From Sphingobacteriia bacterium (GTDB lineage Bacteria; Bacteroidota; Bacteroidia; Chitinophagales; Chitinophagaceae): a stretch of DNA of 64,000 nt. The stretch lies in assembly GCA_947456855.1 (NCBI GenBank), contig CANGTR010000003.1:1-64000 (forward strand), read 5' to 3'. Below are positions 8,154-16,818 of this stretch, in pieces. A model generated the notes under the pieces. The model made no database searches. It was given only the letters and a program-made list of their open reading frames with translations, and was not told where the DNA came from. The position numbers were made by a program, and so were the translations under genes. Positions within the stretch are counted from its first letter, which is position 1. Each line of letters starts with the position of its first letter.

Positions 8154-10076
8154 TTAATTCTTAACGAAAACTTTCTCGCTCATTAACAACCTTACAGCAT
8201 CAGCAATACCTTGTGCATCGTAAGCACATTCGCGGTGTAATTCTTTAGGAGTACCGTGTTCAACTAAACGATCCGGAATTCCTAAAATGCTTACTTCAGC
8301 TTGATAATTATTGGCGTTCATGAATTCTAAAACTGCAGAACCAAATCCACCCACAACAGTTCCGTCTTCAACAGTAACTATTTTTTGGTAGTTGCTGAAA
8401 ACTTCGTGTAATAAGTCTTCATCAATTGGTTTCACAAAACGAAGATCATAATGTGCTGGATCAATTCCTTCAGTTCTTAGTTGACGTATAGCTGCTTGGG
8501 CAAAATTGCCCGGATGACCAAAACTTAAAATAGCAATTTCTTTTCCATCTTTTAATTTCCGGCCTTTACCAATGGTGATTGCTTCGAATGGTGTTTTCCA
8601 TTCTGTCATAACACCTTCTCCTCTTGGGTAACGAATTACAAAAGGATATTTATTGCTATCCAATTGTGCAGTGTACATTAAATTGCGCAACTCTTTTTCA
8701 TTCATTGGAGCACTCACAACCATATGTGGTATACAACGCATATATGGAATATCATAACATCCATGATGAGTAGGTCCATCTTCTCCAACCAATCCTGCTC
8801 TGTCTAAACAAAACACCACAGGTAATTTTTGTATAGCTACATCATGCACTACTTGATCGTATGCACGTTGCATGAACGATGAATAAATATTACAAAACAC
8901 CCTCAATCCTTGAGTGGCCATTCCTGCACTAACAGTAACTGCATGTTGCTCACAGATACCCACATCAAAAGCGCGATGTGGCATTTTCTCCATCATGAAT
9001 TTTAGTGAAGATCCGCTCGGCATGGCTGGTGTAACCCCCATTATTTTATCATTCATTTCAGCCAACTCAATCATGGTATGACCAAATACATCTTGGTACT
9101 TGGGTGGTTGAGGAGCGTCTATTTTTTTCTTGAATATTTCACCAGTTACTTTATCGAATAATCCAGGAGCATGCCATTTAGTTTGGTCTTTCTCCGCTAA
9201 CGCATAACCCTTGCCTTTTACCGTAACAATATGCAGGATTTTAGGACCTGGCATTTCTTTTAAATCTTTTAATGTATCAACCAGATTAGAAATATTGTGC
9301 CCATCAATCGGTCCAAAATAACGAAGGTTCAATGCCTCAAATAAATTGCTGCTTTTGCTCACAACCCCTTTGATGCTGGCTTCTAGCTTGCTGGCCATTT
9401 CTCTAGAGAAATTTTTTCCAATAGGTAATTTACCCATTAAGTTCCAAACTTCATCCCTTACCTTATTGTAAGTTGGAGAAGTAGAAATGTCGGTTAAATA
9501 TTCTTTTAGTGCACCAACATTTGGGTCGATGCTCATGCAATTGTCATTTAATATAATCAACACATCGCTGTCTGCAACTCCTGCATGATTCATTGCTTCA
9601 AAAGCCATACCAGCGGTCATAGATCCATCACCAATAACCGCAACAGATTTTCTGTTTTCGCCTCTGTATTTGGCAGCCATCGCCATTCCCAAAGCAGCAG
9701 ATATAGATGTAGAAGAGTGCCCCACACCAAAAGTATCGTATTCGCTCTCTGATCTTTTTGGGAAACCACTTAGCCCATTGTATTTACGGTTGGTGGCAAA
9801 ATTGTCTCTTCTTCCGGTTAAAATTTTATGTCCATATGCTTGGTGACCCACATCCCATACCAATTGGTCGTATGGGGTATTGTAAACATAGTGAAGCGCT
9901 ACGCTCAATTCAACCACTCCTAAACTTGCAGCAAAATGCCCTCCCTGAACACTTACTATGTCAATAATATATTGCCTAAGTTCATCGCATACCTGGTGGA
10001 GTTGTTCTCTACCTAATTTTTTTAAATCCGAAGGGTTGTTGATGTTTTTTAACAATGGTCCTGGAATGAACTCCAT
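8154..10076 (-). CDS. dxs: 1-deoxy-D-xylulose-5-phosphate synthase
   Basis: This enzyme condenses pyruvate and glyceraldehyde 3-phosphate to DXP, first step of the MEP isoprenoid route and source for thiamine and pyridoxal synthesis. From ATG 10076 (MEFIPGPLLKNINNP) it is 640 residues, normal length; the open frame continues 16 codons upstream without family similarity. Motifs are GDGSMTAGMAFEAMNHAG (thiamine diphosphate, about 149-166), IDGHNISNLVDTL, and YSSFMQRAYDQVVHDVAIQ followed by DRAGLVGEDGPTHHG in the pyrimidine domain. A near-consensus -7 box (TACTTTTA, minus strand, 10095-10102) lies 18 bases upstream. Confidence 0.97.
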   Translation of the reverse strand: MEFIPGPLLKNINNPSDLKKLGREQLHQVCDELRQYIIDIVSVQGGHFAASLGVVELSVALHYVYNTPYDQLVWDVGHQAYGHKILTGRRDNFATNRKYNGLSGFPKRSESEYDTFGVGHSSTSISAALGMAMAAKYRGENRKSVAVIGDGSMTAGMAFEAMNHAGVADSDVLIILNDNCMSIDPNVGALKEYLTDISTSPTYNKVRDEVWNLMGKLPIGKNFSREMASKLEASIKGVVSKSSNLFEALNLRYFGPIDGHNISNLVDTLKDLKEMPGPKILHIVTVKGKGYALAEKDQTKWHAPGLFDKVTGEIFKKKIDAPQPPKYQDVFGHTMIELAEMNDKIMGVTPAMPSGSSLKFMMEKMPHRAFDVGICEQHAVTVSAGMATQGLRVFCNIYSSFMQRAYDQVVHDVAIQKLPVVFCLDRAGLVGEDGPTHHGCYDIPYMRCIPHMVVSAPMNEKELRNLMYTAQLDSNKYPFVIRYPRGEGVMTEWKTPFEAITIGKGRKLKDGKEIAILSFGHPGNFAQAAIRQLRTEGIDPAHYDLRFVKPIDEDLLHEVFSNYQKIVTVEDGTVVGGFGSAVLEFMNANNYQAEVSILGIPDRLVEHGTPKELHRECAYDAQGIADAVRLLMSEKVFVKN

Positions 10077-10259
10077 GCATGTATATTTTATGGGTAAAAG
10101 TACGAAATTGGGCCCAAAAACCACCCAATAAGGTCTAAAACAGCCAAATACACCGATGGTTCGGAATCTAGCTTAATATTTTTAGCCAATTAGCCCCAAA
10201 ATTTGCCATTAGTCCTAAATTAGATATATGAGGGGGTATAGAATTTAACTTCGTTGTAC

Positions 10260-11330
10260 ATGAGAAACAAAAGAAAAGCAATTTTGTATTGGTATTGCCA
10301 GATTGGTGGTTGGATGATGTATGGGTTAACAATGGTATTTTTTGCCTTTGTTTTTGATAGTAGGATCAATGCTATTTTTTATCCTAAACTGCTGGTCATA
10401 ATTACTACAGGCTTAATTTTTACCCATATCCTCAGAGAGTTAATTAAAGTGCTGCACTTGCGCCCCCCCGAACTATCTAAGAAATGGTTCTTATTTACCG
10501 TTATTCTTTTATCCATTTTAGTTCTATTTAATCTAACCAATAGTGCATTGGCAGAGTGGCTTGGATTATTTAATCCTAAAACAAAGGTTTCGGTAGAAAA
10601 GCGGTTTTTGGTTAATTTGGTTTCCGACTCACCATTGATATTGGTTTGGGTATCCATTTATTATTTATGGCACTATATAGAATTGGGAACTAAAATTGAA
10701 ATTCAAAAAGTAAAATTAGAGAGCTTGGTTAAAGAACTAGAATTAAATACCATCAAATCTCATATTAATCCGCATTTTATTTTTAATGCATTAAACAGCA
10801 TTCGTGCATTGGTAGATGAAAATCCTGAAAGAGCAAGAACTGCAATCACTGAGTTGAGTAATATTTTAAGAAGCAGTATGCAATCCGAAAAGCTTGCTAC
10901 TGTGCCATTTGAAAAAGAACTGAATATTGTTAAAGATTATTTAGCTTTAGAACATATACGTTTTGAAGATCGATTAATGGTTGAATTTGATATTGATGAG
11001 GATACCCTTGATCAACCAATACCACCTATGATGTTGCAAACTTTAGTAGAGAACGCCATCAAGCATGGCGTTGGTAAACAAAAGCAAGGAGGATTGGTAA
11101 AAATAATTTCTGATTTTAGAGACAATCATCATGAAGTGATTGTACAAAATACCGGATCTTTTACAAAAGAAGGGATATCTGATGGATTTGGAATAAGCAG
11201 TACACACGACAGACTTAAATTATTGTTCGGCAAAAAAGCTCATTTTTCTATTAGCAATAAAGGCAATGACTTAGTGGAAGCAGTAATTGTTATGCCTATT
11301 CATGAGTTTTCAACTTTAGTTAAAAATTAA
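10260..11330 (+). CDS. LytS-type sensor histidine kinase (PF06580 family)
   Basis: The protein is 356 residues from ATG 10260; a TTG two codons earlier is possible but less likely. Four predicted membrane helices cover about residues 10-140. They are followed by the His_kinase domain with the phosphoacceptor in HINPHFIFNALNSIRALVDE (His about 171) and an ATP-binding domain with PPMMLQTLVENAIKHGVG. There is no extracellular sensor domain beyond short loops. It sits 6 bases upstream of a LytTR regulator, so the two form a cognate pair. The signal and target genes are unknown. Confidence 0.92.
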   Translation: MRNKRKAILYWYCQIGGWMMYGLTMVFFAFVFDSRINAIFYPKLLVIITTGLIFTHILRELIKVLHLRPPELSKKWFLFTVILLSILVLFNLTNSALAEWLGLFNPKTKVSVEKRFLVNLVSDSPLILVWVSIYYLWHYIELGTKIEIQKVKLESLVKELELNTIKSHINPHFIFNALNSIRALVDENPERARTAITELSNILRSSMQSEKLATVPFEKELNIVKDYLALEHIRFEDRLMVEFDIDEDTLDQPIPPMMLQTLVENAIKHGVGKQKQGGLVKIISDFRDNHHEVIVQNTGSFTKEGISDGFGISSTHDRLKLLFGKKAHFSISNKGNDLVEAVIVMPIHEFSTLVKN

Positions 11331-11336
11331 AATCAT

Positions 11337-12068
11337 ATGGCTATCAAAGCAATTATTATTGATGATGAACGCTTGGCTCGTAACGAACTAAAAAAATTGT
11401 TACAGGATCATGGCGATATAGAAGTGATTGAGGAAGCTGCCAATGTAGATGAAGGGATTGAAAAAATCGAATCCTTAAATCCAGACTTGATTTTTCTAGA
11501 TATACAAATGCCTGGTAAAACTGGATTTGATTTATTGGCTGAAGTAGAGAAAGCACCTAAAGTAATATTCACTACAGCGTATGACGAATATGCAATAAAA
11601 GCGTTTGAAGTAAATGCGATGGACTATTTGCTTAAGCCAATTGAGCCCAAGCGTTTAACAGATGCTATACAGAAATTGCAAGCAGAAATGTTTAAAGAAC
11701 ATGTAGGTTTAAATGGCGCTAACAGAGGTCCATTAACCGAATATGATCAGGTTTTTGTGAAAGATGGAGAGCGTTGTTGGTTTGTAAAATTAGGGGAAAT
11801 CAGGTTGTTTGAAAGTGTTGGAAACTACGCCAAAGTATTTTTTGGTACCAATAAGCCGCTTATTTTAAAATCATTGAATGCACTGGAAGAAAGATTAGAT
11901 GACAGAATGTTTTTTAGGGCAAATAGAAAGCATATCATTAATCTAAGGTGGATTGAAAAAATTGAACCTTATTTCAATGGCGGATTAATTCTTGATTTAA
12001 AAGGAGGAGAAAAAATTGAAGTAAGTCGTCGTCAGACAGTTAAGTTCAAAGAGATGATGAGCCTTTAG
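11337..12068 (+). CDS. LytTR-family response regulator
   Basis: The 243-residue regulator has an N-terminal receiver domain with acidic pair D9/D10, phosphoacceptor D55 in LIFLDIQMPGKTG and the conserved lysine in LLKPI (about 107). A LytTR DNA-binding domain covers about 138-240, ending RANRKHIINLRWIEKIEPYF and VSRRQTVKFKEMM. It is translated with the upstream kinase (6-base gap). The stop codon TAG runs straight into a GAGATA repeat array. Confidence 0.93.
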   Translation: MAIKAIIIDDERLARNELKKLLQDHGDIEVIEEAANVDEGIEKIESLNPDLIFLDIQMPGKTGFDLLAEVEKAPKVIFTTAYDEYAIKAFEVNAMDYLLKPIEPKRLTDAIQKLQAEMFKEHVGLNGANRGPLTEYDQVFVKDGERCWFVKLGEIRLFESVGNYAKVFFGTNKPLILKSLNALEERLDDRMFFRANRKHIINLRWIEKIEPYFNGGLILDLKGGEKIEVSRRQTVKFKEMMSL

Positions 12069-12141
12069 GAGATAGGAGATAAGAGATATAAGATAAAAGA
12101 TAAGAGATAAAAGAGAAGAGATAAAAGATAAGAGAAGAAGT
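12069..12141. repeat. Heptamer-type tandem array D
   Basis: About ten degenerate 7-base units (GAGATAG, GAGATAA, AGATATA, AGATAAA, AGAGAAG) begin at the base after the regulator's TAG stop. The GAGATA strand is the sense strand of that gene. The first bases (GAGATAGGAGATAAGAGATA) nearly equal the minus-strand start of array B after the transketolase stop. Confidence 0.92.
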
Positions 12142-12165
12142 AGTTAGAATTATTAATAAAGTTTT

Positions 12166-13455
12166 ATGAGAAAAATAGTTGGTTTAATTACGGTGTTGTT
12201 TTGCGCGAGTATAGTTACTGCACAAAATATTGATATTATTATCAATGCTGCAGAAGTTGAGCGGATTGAAAAAACATTGTCTGCTGATGATATGCAAGGA
12301 AGAAGAACTTTTACACCTGGCATAGATAAAGCAGCTGCATTTATTGCCGAAGAATTTAAAAAAGCGGGTTTACAAACTTTTAAGCAAAATGGCAACTACT
12401 TGCAATCATTTAATATGGTGAAAGCAAAATTTTTAACTGCTTCTGCCAATTTTGACGGAAATGAAATCGATCCGAAAAATATTATAGCACTTACTTGTAA
12501 ACCTGATTTATTAATCAACGAACAGTCTGGCTATGAATTAGTAAGAATAACAAAAGCAGATAATTTTAACACCGAAGCCAGAAAATACAGCAGCATGACG
12601 AAAAACTATATTGTTTTGGTAGACAGTAGTTATGCGGCTAATTTCAGCAGATTAATTAGGCTGAAATCGAATATGTTTGAATCCAACAATTCAGTTGTTT
12701 TTATTTTATCTCAACAAATCCCCAACAAATTTACCATTCAAGCTAAACATGAAATTTCAACACAACCATTGAGTAATGTTGTTGGAATTATACCTGGCAA
12801 ATCTTTGGCAAATGAATATGTAATATTCTCTGGTCATTACGATCATTTGGGTATTGACAGCAAAAGAGCTGTTAACAATGACTCTATTTATAATGGAGCC
12901 AATGATGATGCAGCAGGAACCACTGCAGTTATGCTATTGGCCAATTATTATAGAATAATGAATAACAATGAGCGCACGTTGATTTTTGCAGCATTTACAG
13001 CTGAAGAAGTGGGTGGTTTTGGAGCAACTCATTTTTCTAAACAGTTTAATCCTGCCGACGTTAAAGCCATGTTTAATATTGAAATGATTGGTACTGAAAG
13101 TAAGTGGGGTGCTAATAGTGCTTATATTACAGGATTCGACAAAACTGATATGGGGTCAATTCTGCAAAAAAATTTAGCAGGTACTTCTTTTAATTTCTAT
13201 CCTGATCCATATCCTGATCAAAATTTATTTTATCGTTCAGACAACGCAACATTGGCAAGATTGGGCGTGCCTGCTCACACTATCTCTACTTCAAAAATGG
13301 ATAGTGAACCCAATTACCATAAAGTTTCTGATGAAATCGGAACGCTGAATATTCCCAACATGACGCAAATCATTAAATCGATTGCTTTAAGTGCAAGGGG
13401 CATTGTAAGTGGAAAAGAAACACCTACTAGAGTAGATACGAGTGCATTGAAGTAA
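12166..13455 (+). CDS. Secreted M28-family metallopeptidase
   Basis: The 429-residue protein starts with a signal peptide (MRKIVGLITVLFCASIVTAQ). The M28 zinc ligands are visible: H224 in FSGHYDHLG, D247 in NGANDDAAGTTAVM, the catalytic pair E280-E281 in FTAEEVGGFG, an acidic residue in NIEMIG (about 306) and a late histidine in NYHKVSDE. A PA-like insert probably occupies about 100-200. Family members are exported aminopeptidases with two zinc ions. It follows array D, and the expected promoter region is therefore mostly repeat. Confidence 0.92.
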   Translation: MRKIVGLITVLFCASIVTAQNIDIIINAAEVERIEKTLSADDMQGRRTFTPGIDKAAAFIAEEFKKAGLQTFKQNGNYLQSFNMVKAKFLTASANFDGNEIDPKNIIALTCKPDLLINEQSGYELVRITKADNFNTEARKYSSMTKNYIVLVDSSYAANFSRLIRLKSNMFESNNSVVFILSQQIPNKFTIQAKHEISTQPLSNVVGIIPGKSLANEYVIFSGHYDHLGIDSKRAVNNDSIYNGANDDAAGTTAVMLLANYYRIMNNNERTLIFAAFTAEEVGGFGATHFSKQFNPADVKAMFNIEMIGTESKWGANSAYITGFDKTDMGSILQKNLAGTSFNFYPDPYPDQNLFYRSDNATLARLGVPAHTISTSKMDSEPNYHKVSDEIGTLNIPNMTQIIKSIALSARGIVSGKETPTRVDTSALK

Positions 13456-13490
13456 AAAAGCCGCCTCAATTAAAATTGAAACGGCTTTTA
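13456..13490. terminator. Bidirectional terminator between M28 peptidase and OmpA-like fragment
   Basis: Arms AAAAGCCG (13456-13463) and CGGCTTTT (13482-13489) enclose a second pair TCAATT/AATTGA (13466-13471, 13474-13479). A/T runs on both sides make it usable for both convergent genes. Confidence 0.85.
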
Positions 13491-13507
13491 TGTTATTTTG
13501 TATTTTA

Positions 13508-14095
13508 CTAATATATTGTAAACTCTACTCTTCTATTCTTTTGACGTCCACTAGCGGTTTTATTGCTTTCAATTGGTTTAGATTCTCCAAACCCTTCTGA
13601 TTCAATTTTGAAGCTATTAACACCTTTGTTGATCATATATTTTTTAACAGCATCGGCTCTGTTTTTAGATAAAGTCATATTGGCTGCATCACTGCCTATA
13701 TTATCTGTATGACCAGCTAGTTTTAATTGGATGCCTTTTTGATTCATTAGGTCGGCAACTCTATTTAGATACAAAAAAGAACGCTCTCTAATGATTGCTT
13801 TGCCAAAATCAAATTCAAGATTTCGAACTGCTTCATCAACAATTTTCCGATCTTCTCCGGTAATTATATAAGTATTATTGCGTACAATGGTTGTATCTCT
13901 AGATGGAGGTGGAACAGGAAGTGTACAACCAGCGCCATCTACTTTTACATTTTTTGGCGTGTTGGCGCATTTGTCGAAGTAATCACTTACCCCATCTCCA
14001 TCACTGTCCATTTTCATTTTATTCATTTGATCACGTAGGTCTGCTACTTCTGCCAAACGTTGATTGTATCTTTCTTCACTTACTGCCAGAACTAA
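13508..14095 (-). pseudogene. OmpA-family protein, C-terminal part only (5'-truncated)
   Basis: The recognisable protein begins near VLAVSEERYNQRLAEVADLR (close to 14080-14095). It continues with a calcium-binding type-3-repeat-like segment (DSDGDGVSDYFDKC) and a complete OmpA peptidoglycan-binding domain (LAGHTDNIGSDAANMTLSKN, ending GRQKNRRVEFTIY). Usual family members start with a signal peptide and an outer-membrane barrel; neither is present. The open frame runs on to a TTG at 14167, but those codons are the antisense of another gene fragment and look meaningless. The left half of a rearrangement junction or an assembly error explains this best. A rescued cytoplasmic product is possible but unlikely. 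Confidence 0.75.
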
Positions 14096-14264
14096 ATACC
14101 TCAAAGAGTTAGATGCATTGGAACAAAAAAATGATTTATTAAAATCTAAAATCAATTTGTACAACAATGGAGCAAAAGATAAGTGGGAGGCATTTAAGAA
14201 AGGTTTTAATCAAGAAGTTGATGATTTAGGTAAGTCAATATCAGCATTGGCTACAAAAAATTAA
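14085..14264 (+). pseudogene. Coiled-coil protein, C-terminal fragment (5'-truncated)
   Basis: The plus strand encodes KYLKELDALEQKNDLLKSKI, then NLYNNGAKDKWEAFKKGFNQ and EVDDLGKSISALATKN before a stop at 14262-14264. The strong helical heptad pattern and clean codon use indicate a real C-terminus of a small coiled-coil protein of unknown function. No ATG or ribosome site precedes it; the only upstream start in frame is a TTG inside antisense OmpA sequence. A good terminator follows, as expected for a true gene end. Its missing 5' part meets the missing 5' part of the OmpA-like gene at the same point. Confidence 0.6.
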
Positions 14265-14280
14265 ATACGCTATACCTTAG

Positions 14281-14315
14281 AAGCATGCAAGCCAATTTTA
14301 TTGCTTTGCATGCTT
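14281..14315. terminator. Bidirectional terminator after coiled-coil fragment and P-type ATPase
   Basis: Exact 10-base arms AAGCATGCAA (14281-14290) and TTGCATGCTT (14306-14315), followed on the plus strand by TCTTTTTGTGCTTTTT. The right arm is also coding for the last residues (KHAKQ) of the minus-strand ATPase, whose stop lies in the loop. Confidence 0.8.
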
Positions 14316-16802
14316 TCTTTTTGTGCTTTTTACTATCTCATACCATATCACTGATACCAGTCCTAAACTAGCAGTGATTCCCAAATCATATAAAGAAAGT
14401 GCTTCAAACTGAAAGAAGTTTGCAAACATTGGGATGTACAGTAAACATGCTGTAATGAAAATGGTTATTGCTATTATAATGGTTACAAGGTTGTTTTTAT
14501 ATTTTAATGTAGTTATAATTGAGTAATAAAAAGAACGATTTACTAAGGTTAAAAATATGTTCGCAAATATTAATACAGTAAACACCATTGTTCTTGTGTG
14601 CGATTCAGCATATTGTTGAGAAACGCTATATTGATAGGCAACGATTGTTCCTACAGTAATGGCTAATCCTTGTATAATACTGGTAGTTAGTTCCTTCCAA
14701 TTAAAAAAGGTACTACTAATTGGTCGTGGAACTTGAACCATTGTGTTTTTTTCCATCGGTTCATTCTCATAAATAATTGAACAGGTGGGACCCATTATTA
14801 ATTCTAAGAATATGACATGTACTGGTGTGAAAATATTCGGATAGATCCAACCTAATGCAAGAGGTATAAATACAGTTAGCACTATTGGAATATGGATGGA
14901 AATAATGTATTGAATAGCCTTTTTTAGATTGGTATATATTTTTCTTCCAACGGCAACGGCATCCAACATTTTAGATAAATCATCTTCTGATAAAATAATC
15001 GATGCTGCTTGCTTTGCAATTTCTGTTCCTTTTGCCCCCATTGCAATACCAATATGTGCAGCTTTTAATGCGGGGCCATCATTTACACCGTCTCCCGTCA
15101 TGGCAACAATTTCATTATTGGCTTTTAAAGCATTGATTATTTTTAGTTTCGCCTCCGGAAACATGCGGGTAAAAAGCATGGTTTCATTTACTTTGGCTCT
15201 AAGTTCATGTTCATTAAGTAGCATTAGTTCATCTCCAGATAAATGATGCTCCCATCCTTTAAAGCCAATTTGTTTTGCAATTGAAATAGAAGTAGCTGCA
15301 TTGTCTCCAGTCACTATTTTTACCCCTATTCCTGCTTGATAAAAGCCTTTTAAAACTGATTGAATGTTTTCTTTTGGAGGGTCATAAAAAGCGATTAATC
15401 CTTTAAATTGAAAAGAGAAGTTTTGTTGTTCTTTTGGAAAATCATTGTTTTTGTATTCAGCAGTTGCAACCCCTAATATTCTGAATCCTTCTGCTGCTAA
15501 TTGTTGAATGGCTTTTTCAATCTTCGCTTTTGAATTGGTATCCAATGTTGAAATTTGAATGAAGGCTTCTGGAGCCCCTTTTGCTGCAATGATTCTTTCT
15601 CCTGCAGTGTTTTCAAAAATATGTGTCATCATTGGAGGTTTTCCACTCAATGGATATTCATGAACCATTTTGAAATTGGGGCGTTCGTCTTTAGAAAAAT
15701 GATCAATATAACTGTTGTGTAAGGCAATTTCCATAGGATCAAATGGAATTGGTTCGCTGGCCCACATGGCAAGTCTGATCGTATCTCCAGATTCATCATT
15801 TTTAAAATTCGTAGCATCAAATATAGAATCGGATTCAAAAACATATAGTTTAGCCAAACTCATTTTGTTTTCAGTAAGGGTGCCTGTTTTGTCGGTACAA
15901 ATAACAGTAGCACTTCCTAAAGTTTCTACAGTTTTCATTTGTTTTACAACAATGCCCATTTTCATCAATCTCCAAGCGCCCAATGCCATGAATGTGGTAA
16001 ATGCAACGGGGATTTCTTCGGGTAGAATACTCATTGCAAGGGTTAATGCTTTGAGCAAACTGTCGAGTATATTGTGGCTGTGGTAATAATTGATTGCCCA
16101 AACAATTAAAAACACAACAGTTCCAATACCAACCATCAATTTAACAAAGTGGTTAATTTGTAATTCTAATGGTGTTGGTTCTTCATCAATACTTTCTAAA
16201 CTTTTTCCAATTTTTCCTAATTTGGTATTATTCCCTATTGCAGTCACTTCAATAATTGCCAATCCACTTCCAACGGTAGTGCCGCTATATACTTTATTGT
16301 CTTCTGCTGTTTGATCTTTATAAACACTTAAAGACTCTCCTGTAAGAATTGATTCATTCACAGAAAAATCATTGGAATGAATAATGGTTCCATCTGCAGA
16401 AATTGCAACGCCTTCTTCAATCATTAAACAATCTCCAATTACCAATTCTTCTGTATTGATTTCAACTATTAATCCATCTCTAATGACTTTGCAAGTTGGT
16501 TGTGTAAACTTTTTTAATTTTAATAATGCGTTTTTGCTGCGAGCGTCTTGGTAAAGGGATATGGCGGCAACAAGAATAATAGATACTGCTAGAAAAATTC
16601 CATCTCCTGTTTTTCCGCTGATAAAATAGATGATTGATGCAATCAATAATAGGCTTACCATTGGCTCTTTAGCCAAACTTTTGATTGCATCCAAAAAACC
16701 ATGTTCTTTTTTGAAGGTCATCAGGTTTTGGCCATGTTCTTTCCTCGATTCAATTACCTGAGATGCCTTTAAACCGCTAATATTAAAATTTTCTACAGCC
16801 AT
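14298..16802 (-). CDS. Cation-translocating P-type ATPase (P2-like)
   Basis: The 834-residue pump has TGES (154-157, dephosphorylation loop), PEEIP in the fourth helix (261-265), the phosphorylated aspartate D304 in CTDKTGTLTENK, and TGDGVNDGPALK in the hinge. The layout of two plus two plus six helices and the PEEIP motif place it near calcium/manganese-type P2 ATPases rather than CPx heavy-metal pumps. The exact ion is not assignable. It begins 16 bases downstream of the Nramp-like gene on the same strand, so a joint metal-ion transport operon is likely. Confidence 0.9.
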   Translation of the reverse strand: MAVENFNISGLKASQVIESRKEHGQNLMTFKKEHGFLDAIKSLAKEPMVSLLLIASIIYFISGKTGDGIFLAVSIILVAAISLYQDARSKNALLKLKKFTQPTCKVIRDGLIVEINTEELVIGDCLMIEEGVAISADGTIIHSNDFSVNESILTGESLSVYKDQTAEDNKVYSGTTVGSGLAIIEVTAIGNNTKLGKIGKSLESIDEEPTPLELQINHFVKLMVGIGTVVFLIVWAINYYHSHNILDSLLKALTLAMSILPEEIPVAFTTFMALGAWRLMKMGIVVKQMKTVETLGSATVICTDKTGTLTENKMSLAKLYVFESDSIFDATNFKNDESGDTIRLAMWASEPIPFDPMEIALHNSYIDHFSKDERPNFKMVHEYPLSGKPPMMTHIFENTAGERIIAAKGAPEAFIQISTLDTNSKAKIEKAIQQLAAEGFRILGVATAEYKNNDFPKEQQNFSFQFKGLIAFYDPPKENIQSVLKGFYQAGIGVKIVTGDNAATSISIAKQIGFKGWEHHLSGDELMLLNEHELRAKVNETMLFTRMFPEAKLKIINALKANNEIVAMTGDGVNDGPALKAAHIGIAMGAKGTEIAKQAASIILSEDDLSKMLDAVAVGRKIYTNLKKAIQYIISIHIPIVLTVFIPLALGWIYPNIFTPVHVIFLELIMGPTCSIIYENEPMEKNTMVQVPRPISSTFFNWKELTTSIIQGLAITVGTIVAYQYSVSQQYAESHTRTMVFTVLIFANIFLTLVNRSFYYSIITTLKYKNNLVTIIIAITIFITACLLYIPMFANFFQFEALSLYDLGITASLGLVSVIWYEIVKSTKRKHAKQ

Positions 16803-16818
16803 TTTCGCGTTGTTACAA

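Noticed and set aside
14096-14167. Upstream extension of the OmpA-like frame to the TTG at 14167
   Set aside because: These codons are antisense to the coiled-coil fragment, lack a signal peptide and have no family similarity.
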